This document shows positions 57,044-64,000 of a stretch of DNA of 64,000 bases, piece by piece. Below the pieces are notes generated by a model. That model made no database searches and was not told where the DNA came from. It saw only the letters and a list, made by a program, of their open reading frames with translations. Numbering within the stretch: the first letter of the stretch is position 1; each line of letters opens with the position of its first letter. The position numbers were made by a program, and so were the translations under genes. This stretch comes from Hyaloperonospora brassicae (lineage: Eukaryota; Oomycota; Peronosporomycetes; Peronosporales; Peronosporaceae). The stretch lies in the NCBI GenBank assembly GCA_947650285.1, contig CANTFL010000073.1, positions 124,001 to 188,000 of the forward strand. Direction: 5' to 3'.

Positions 57044-58187
57044 GATGGTCCGTCTCGCTGTTGCGGCTTCGCAACAGCGCTGGACCCACGCCCATTGCCC
57101 TTTCTGGCAAAAGGTCGTCCATTTCGCTCAGTACTGTTCGGTACTGGGCGTGGAGCACTACACTCGTATGCGTAGTGCCCTAACTTCTGACAGCGATTGC
57201 ACCTCTGCAATCGCTTGTTGTTTGAAGAGCGAGGTCTCTCGCTCTCAACATAACAGAGGTCCATTGGTTCTGGACCTCCGATCTCTTGTCGTCTCGGTGG
57301 ACGGTAAGAGTTTGAGCTAGCATGAGCCTGTCTCATGCTAAAGTCTTCCTTTTCCGCGGCTGATATCGCTTCTTCAAGCGTATTCAGCTCAAGGCGGAAC
57401 AGGTGGCTCCTGACGGGCCCTTCTGCGAGCCCTTCTGCGAGCCTTGCATGAACACCGTAATCAACGTGTGTTCATGAACTGGGTTTGCAGTTATACTACT
57501 CGCAAGGAGTCGTATATGTTGTGCGTAAGCGTGCACATCACGCTTACCCTGCTTGAGTTTCAGGAGCTCTGAACGAGCCCTGAACTCAGCACGTGGCGGC
57601 TCAGACGTTTGTCTGAGCCGGGACTTGAAGTCATCTAGCGACCTAAACACGTTTGGGTCGCTACTCTCGAGTCCCAGGGACCAAGTTTTGGCACGCCCTG
57701 CCAAGTGGGTCTGAGCAAATGTGAGTTTCATTTGCTCATCTTCGACGCGACGAGCCCTTAGGGCTCTGTCGAGTTCGACAAACCATAGTAACAGGGAGTC
57801 CTCCGGGACTCCACTGTACTTGGAGATGTCTACTTTCATCACTTCGGGACGACGCGCATGCGCCGTCCCGCCCACAGCAGCATGGAATTGCTGCTGTCTC
57901 AACAGCTCCGTCTGTTGAGCACCGAGTTCTCTCAACTGCTCGGCCTGTTGAGAGCCTTGCTGGTGAAGCAAGGCTACTTTCTCCCTCTCGAGAGCAAGTT
58001 CATTGTGAATGAACTTGGCGATAGCAGCATGTTGTTGGTCTCTGTCTAGAGACTCCAACATGGTGCTGACGACGAGTTCGCCTACGGTAGAACTCATTCG
58101 TTCTACCGCACCCCATTCGATGTCACTCAAATGGGTAAACCCTTCACGCGTGGCGTGAAAGGTGTCTTCTTCATCCAACATGTTCAT
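57022..58187 (-). pseudogene. gag: element 2 gag, one frame break
   Basis: Starts MNMLDEEDTFHATREGFTHL, then a Gln-rich helix, a capsid domain (DSLLLWFVELDRALRARR, AKTWSLGLESSDPNVFRSLD) and, after a frame break at about 57442, one CCHC knuckle CNRCQKLGHYAYEC and a basic tail. At the break a 12-bp unit (plus strand 57418-57429 and 57430-57441) is duplicated, and one base of a C3 run is missing just after. The capsid ORF as it stands ends at 57384. Confidence 0.88.
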
Positions 58188-58213
58188 GTTGGATGATGTG
58201 GTCCTTGGAAGGA

Positions 58214-58229
58214 CTACAAAGTGCTACCA
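58214..58229 (-). other. primer-binding site of element 2
   Basis: TGGTAGCACTTTGTAG, two bases inside the 5' LTR on the minus strand, the same primer site as element 1. Confidence 0.7.
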
Positions 58230-58231
58230 GG

Positions 58232-58619
58232 TGTAACGGGGCACACCCTTGCGTAACTTAACGCAAGGGATTTGGGTGCCCCGACGGACGTACACGTGGC
58301 GAGCGAGGAAGCGTAGGTAGGGTAAAAGTAGAACTGTTATATTAATAAATTAAGTCTTTAAACTACTGTCTCTTCGTTTGACTTAATTCAATTATACTAA
58401 TATAACTGCATGTATGGTGACGTCTCGTCACCACTCATTGCGCGCGTCTTGCGGCGATTGGTGGGTTGATATCATCACGATATCAACCAATGAACAGACC
58501 CTTTGGTCGACCCTTCAATATCACCACTTTGGTGATATTGTTTAAAGAATATCCATCTTATATTCTTTATTGTTACTTTCCTTAAGTGACAATATCATGT
58601 AACGGGCTGCCCTGTTACA
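58232..58619 (-). repeat. 5' LTR of element 2 (right copy)
   Basis: 388 bp, identical to 50636-51023 except for two C-to-T differences (plus strand), in TATTGTTACTTTCC and in the terminal CCTGTTACA. Confidence 0.97.
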
Positions 58620-58624
58620 GAATA

Positions 58625-61600
58625 ACTCCCTGGACTCCCATGAATATTCACACCTCCAGATCAGGCTATAATTAACCGAAATCAGTACTCCCATTACGGG
58701 ACCGGTAAAGAGTGTCACCAATCCGACGGATGATGCACCTCCGTCACAGAGTCATATCGCAACACCTGGTCCCAGATGTATATTTGGAAATCATACATAT
58801 CTGCGACTCGTCCCAGATTTGTCCATTGTAATCATCCCTTTTTTCTTCTCGTCCCAAATCATTCCATGTACATCAATCTGGCGACAATTCGATCGGATCG
58901 CTGATCCCCGTTGGAACCATCTTTCATCTCCTATTGAATCGCTAGATCGGTGGTGCCGTTTTCCGCCAGTAAGTGAAGACTTAATTCGGTGGTCACCGAT
59001 CCACGTCCCAAAATTCGATTAGTGACTTTGACACAGATACATAAACCTATCTACATTCAGTCCTTACTATACTTGTCCCAACCATCCGCAGTAAAGTGAT
59101 GGCGACAAGTCTTTGCAATATACTAAAGGCATATTAAACCCTTTGATTTCGAAAATACTCTATCAATCGAGGCAAGCAAACCACCATCGCAGTCGTTTGC
59201 ATTTGTAATCGGGTGAGTGGCGCGAGGCGCGGCATGTCGTTTTGTGAGCTGCTATTCCTCCGCAACAAGCTCTTGCGCCCATTTGTATGATTCAGTGTCT
59301 TCGTTCCGGCGAAAAATAAAGCACACGGAGAAGGAAGTGGACACGCTGAAAAGTCCAACCACATGCAGGAGCGTCATGCTAAACAAGTTAGTTTTGTACG
59401 TACAATCAATCAGCAGTTATGCGGGTATTGATGTAGAAGATCGATCGCAATTGGTTGATTGAAAAAACAGATAAGTAATCTGCCCTTTACAATCACACTC
59501 GTACCGGCACCGGTACGGCTTTAGACTAAAGTCATCCAGAAGTGCCTCCATCGGTTCGTTCACTCTTAATATCTCTTTCCGAACGCGTATTCGCACGTTG
59601 TATAAACGCTTTGCGTGCGCTGGTGTCCCTGGGTCCTCTAGCCTTAAAGCGGTTAAAGACTATCTCTAGGACACACCCGCTATGATATTTAGCTGCACCA
59701 TAAGCTTTTGTTTCTTGCTAATGCGTCTTGCAGCTGCATGATCAGCTATATCAAGAGTGGCTGAATTACTATGCTCTCCGTTCTGGACTGTTAAGTGCCA
59801 AAAATCATCTTTTTGACCCGGGCATAAAGCTGGAACTTACAAACGCATGTCTTTGTGGCACCTTTACACTTGCATATTTCATCCGACGCCCGACGTGGTA
59901 TCCCGCCACGACCGCACTTATACCAATACTTGCATCCACCAATAGTTCTTGCGACTGTTACTCTGTACCCCTGAGTGCGAATAAAGATATTTAAGGGGAT
60001 ACGTGGATTATCTTAGGTGCCGTAGGTTTGCTCTGTTGGGGTTGGCATGTACTTAGTTCAGTGTAAAATTACTTTGTAATTTGCTTTTCTTTGTAGCTCG
60101 AAGAAGTTGTCTGTGGCGGCGGTCGGTCACGTTATCCAGAATAAGGCGTTCACCGAACATATTGTTTCTTTTAAGTGTTGACTATCTTGTCTAATACGAG
60201 CCCGTGGTCGGTAATGTTGCCAAAAAGGCGTACATTTAACAAATTGAACGCGTGCATTTAACAATTATCTATATATATGCTGCATAAAAACCATTCATCT
60301 CCGCCGTTAGTTGAAGATATGTCACTCCATATCTAGCGATACACTACTTCATTGAAAATGGACAAATATGTATAATAATATAGAAAGTTGATAAGTACAA
60401 AAGTGAATGTGTATTCGTCGCAACTCCGGAAGTAAAATCAATGGGTGTGGTGATAATCTACGAAAACTGTAAGCTTTGAACCGTTTTTCGTCAATCCAAA
60501 ACAGAACGATTTTTTTAATCGAGTCAGATTCTTTATAGAATAATTGATATTATGTTGTTGTTTTTGGGTATACTTGGGTACGCGAACAACCTAACAAAAT
60601 CAGGTATATTCCAACCATATTTTCCAGAGGTAGTGGCAGTTTTTACATTAATTGTGGAGATCGCATTGCGACAATCACCCTTAGAGATTTTTTACCCATT
60701 GAAGGGATTGAATTGGCAGTCATCATCGATATATATATCAGCCTACTGCACCAATACCTCAGGGAACCACCCTTTCAAATAATGGTGATCATAGGGGGAG
60801 CACTTTTAAATGTCACGGTTTGACATTGTATTCATGAAGCTTATATATATATGTTGAGTAAAATAATCTATCGGTAGTGATAAGTGTATACTAGACTATG
60901 TGTAAATGAGGTAATATATAAGAAGCTTCAGTCCATCAGTTTTGTAAAATTTCCCTTTTCTAATGCAAAACGCATCGAAAACAGCAAATCGAGATCAAGG
61001 TGGAACACATGATGCCTCTTTCAATTGAGCTTACAAGGTTTGTGCGAGCATACACTACTATTAATAATTTAGATATTACATATACCCATCATGCTCGACG
61101 TTAACATTACATTATCAATTTTGGGAGACTTAAGTCCCATATACCCTACTTTCGAAGCGAATTCATGAACGAGTTGAGCTGCCGACGTAAAGAGCGAAGC
61201 GCTAGGTATTTTCATTTACCATCATATAATCTAATATACTGATTGCAATTGTACAGCTTTTCTGCCGGGTATAGGGGTATGGGGCAAACTATAGCTACCT
61301 CGCACAATATGTTGGGATATATGCATAATTAGCATCATGTAATAATTTCATATATCTAAACGCCCTACAAATGATTGACTACAAATAGTCTTGTCAGCTA
61401 TTCTACCTGTCTTTGATTTCATATGCCGACAATTATGATCATATATTTTAAAAAGAGGTGGAAATATCGAGATCTATCATGCGTTTAGCTCTACTGTTAA
61501 TTTGACTAATGCTTGCTGGTATAAATGCTTAATTTCATAACACTTACATTTCGTGTAAAAGCCAAAGAAGATTAACCGCAAATCTGGCTTTAACTATATT

Positions 61601-64000
61601 CCATATGAGTGAAACTAGTGAACCTGACAAGCACTATTGCTTGAAGGAATGTAGTCAATATGTACATTTGAGATAATTTGAAGCCATGCAGCCGTATAAA
61701 GACTTATGTAAAACAAAACATTCTAGTGTTAAGCTGATAAAATAGGCCATATCATTCGGGCATTGCACACCAAAGCTGTGTTGTATTTCATTTTATAATA
61801 GTATAAATATAGAAGACCGCCATGCGCGAGACGTGTGTATTATATGTGGTTCAATGTTTACACCGACTTCGTCGGTATTGGATAGTATTATGAGCTAACA
61901 AATACAAATTTAAAAAAAATTACACTTTTCATCCTATTCTAACTGTTTTGATAGCGATTTATTAGGAGCAGGTAAATATATTTTGTGCAATCCGACTACG
62001 TTTGTTTCATTAGAATTCGTGTAAGGTTGATCGGGTAAAGGAAATAATCGATGGTTCTTACTACACACAAATTTAAATAATGAAGCATGCGTAGATGTTT
62101 ATATTTGGCGTGGTATATACGCATAGTTCTAACAGAACAAAATTTTTGGAAAAAGCCCAAACGATTAGTAAGTATACTTAGAATGAACGCCTCTCTTGCA
62201 GATTTATGGTACGACTGATAGTTCTGGAATCATCAAATATTCTATACTGCGTTGGCTCTATATTTATGAAGTGGATATATTATACAATATCGAATTAAAA
62301 CGAATTGCTTAATATGCCTTAAATATGTAAGATGAAGCCATTCTGTCTTTCCAGATCCGCCTTGATGAGCACACGTATCATTAATTCATTGACACTTTTG
62401 ATTAAGAATTATAATAGTTCCTAAACAATTCATACTAATTGCCCGAATGATGTCCCCCAAGGACTTTTTTGAAAAAAACGGATCTTTCCACCCGTATTGC
62501 TGTTGCCTCTAATTTATTTTAGAAAATACAAAACATCTTTGAGTAACGTTGCAATACCGCATGACTGTGGCAGGTGCTTTACAGCGAAAGGGTCAGCAGA
62601 TCTTGATGAATATAACGACCATAAACATAGATAATTGGAGAATTGCGATGGGATGTGCCAAAACATTCATATGACATCATATCTACTTTAAAGACCCAAA
62701 CTTATATTTACAGAGGTATGCACACAATAGTAGGATGTTATAACACAAACTAAGGCACATGTAAAGGGTTTATTCACAATTCAAAGTCGTCTGCGCGCGT
62801 TACGATGCCAATGATATGCTTCGTTTTTAATACCGTCAACAGTGTCTACAAAGAGTCTCACATTTATCTATGCCATAGACAAGATAAAACGCGCTTTATG
62901 GCGCCCTGTATAACGAGCAGACACCTTATAAACATAGATTACTGAGTTGAAAGTTTAACGACCATGAGATTGAAGTTGAATTCGCGGTTAAGTGATGTCA
63001 AATTGTAATACTTCATATTGCGTGTTGATGCATGGACTTCACATCTTGTGTATTGTGCGGACCATGGCATTAAATTTAAAAAAGTTTTTTTTAGTCTAAT
63101 ACACTCATTTTTGCATTATAATACCGCGTGCGTGGTTCGCGTTTTCTCGGTGTTTGTCGCAGCGTGGCTGGGAAATCGACAAACTGTGCGTAGAGTATAG
63201 AAAATTTTGGTAAAGTTTTCTTTCAGATACTTGCGACCGAGCTCTCCTAGATGTTCGCTTATGATTGCTATCTCTACGTGTCCTAAATGTAAAACTTGTT
63301 AATATGTGTAAGGTGATAACTTGCGGCACCCACTATTTATAAAAGCTATAAACTGAAGGACTATTTGTCTGTTCACAAAACAATATTTTAGCCATGTCAA
63401 CATAAGTACCCCCAAGCTTTTACTACAGGAATAATGGTGTACAACCCAGCTAGTTTGACGCTGCTAGTGAGGGTAGAATTATCTTTCTTCACCTTCAATG
63501 TTTACGTATTTAATGGTCTATGTCAGATGCACAAAAGATACATTTATATATCTCACGTGAAATGCTAAGCATATCCTGATTCCGATCACAATCATATGAT
63601 AGCTTGGACAGTCGCGCAAGATATACTTCATGTACGGTCCAGTGAATTTATAGATATCGGCCAGTGAATATCCTAACGACGTCGCGTTGGTCAAATGCGT
63701 GTGTGATTATACAACCATAACTATAACTGGCGTATAAACGAATTATTTTCTAATACTACTTGTTCTATAGCACATAGTACTTATATTTCATATCGATATG
63801 GTATATATTAATCCTATTACTGATACTACAATATTTTAATGTACCTGCATTGACCTATCCGCTTTGAGCATAAAAATTTAGTTTTGATCAGATAATTGTA
63901 TTCAGGGAATTGCTAAATTTACACCCCGTTTCCTTAGATTCACACCCTTCCTTCAAAATCCTATATATAAGGTCGAAACCGAGACGGGTACTGACTCAAT
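58625..64000. other. AT-rich, gene-free stretch
   Basis: Frames up to 88 aa without domains. No RNA gene, complete repeat or coding relic recognised. Composition like 29.5-33 kb and 41-43 kb. Confidence 0.6.

Larger units (their letters stand above)
50636..58619 (-). mobile_element. Ty3/Gypsy chromodomain LTR retrotransposon (element 2), young, hairpin-rich
   Basis: 7,984 bp bounded by target duplications GAATA (50631-50635 and 58620-58624). Transcribed right to left: 5' LTR 58232-58619, PBS, gag, -1 frameshift signal, PR-RT-RNase H-integrase, integrase C-terminus with chromodomain, antisense ORF, PPT, 3' LTR 50636-51023. LTRs differ at 2 of 388 positions, so insertion is recent. Yet gag, integrase and the chromodomain tail each carry a frame break. 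The entire element, LTRs included, contains dense perfect inverted repeats (see findings). Confidence 0.96.

Noticed and set aside
52783..57320. Numerous plus-strand ORFs of 60-183 aa opposite element 2 pol and gag
   Set aside because: Shadows of pol and gag. The dense inverted repeats make both strands look alike; only the 487-aa ORF extends well outside pol.

Overview
The window reads as oomycete genomic DNA, probably from a Phytophthora or downy mildew relative. The grounds are compact, mostly intron-poor genes, initiator-like core promoters of the oomycete TCATT-N3-CAWTT type, two RxLR-type secreted effector candidates and chromodomain-bearing Ty3/Gypsy retrotransposons. Species cannot be fixed from the sequence.

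Region 1 (1-22 kb) is a moderately GC-rich housekeeping block. It holds a CHORD-domain HSP90 co-chaperone (+, three exons), a four-TM membrane protein (-), a transportin-3/importin-13-type karyopherin (-), mitochondrial HSP10 (+, with a first coding exon that is only the ATG), the spliceosomal DEAH helicase Prp16/DHX38 (-), and a CSB/ERCC6/Rad26-type SNF2 repair ATPase (-) broken by at least three single-base-scale frameshifts. Region 2 (22-28.5 kb) is a transition zone. It has two divergently placed RxLR-like effectors with co-linear N-termini but unrelated C-termini, and two diverged copies of a non-coding repeat family on either side of the second effector, one carrying a 123-bp tandem array.

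Region 3 (28.5-64 kb) is AT-rich and nearly gene-free apart from mobile elements. These are a solo LTR (29056-29529, TSD GTGTA), Gypsy element 1 (33082-41104, + strand, TSD GTTGA, decayed reverse transcriptase), a mutator-like transposase relic (about 44.4-45.8 kb), and Gypsy element 2 (50636-58619, - strand, TSD GAATA, LTRs 2 differences in 388 bp).

The two Gypsy elements share an architecture I do not know from the literature on oomycete elements. (a) gag and pol are joined at a candidate -1 ribosomal frameshift signal: an in-phase slippery heptamer (GGGAAAC in element 1, AAAAAAT in element 2), a 5-7 nt spacer, and a hairpin that contains the gag stop codon. (b) A long antisense ORF (about 433 and 487 aa, coiled-coil C-terminus) starts 108-130 bp inside the 3' LTR and runs convergently into the chromodomain end of pol with almost the same overlap (482 and 488 bp). 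(c) Element 2 in particular, LTRs and coding region alike, is packed with perfect short inverted repeats (arms 9-11 bp, short loops), far more than chance would give. This last pattern is the most unusual signal in the window.

Several reading frames (CSB, both gag genes, element 2 integrase, effector 2) are broken by one-base changes, some in homopolymers. Without reads I cannot separate real decay from assembly error, although two 3.1-3.5 kb ORFs nearby are intact.
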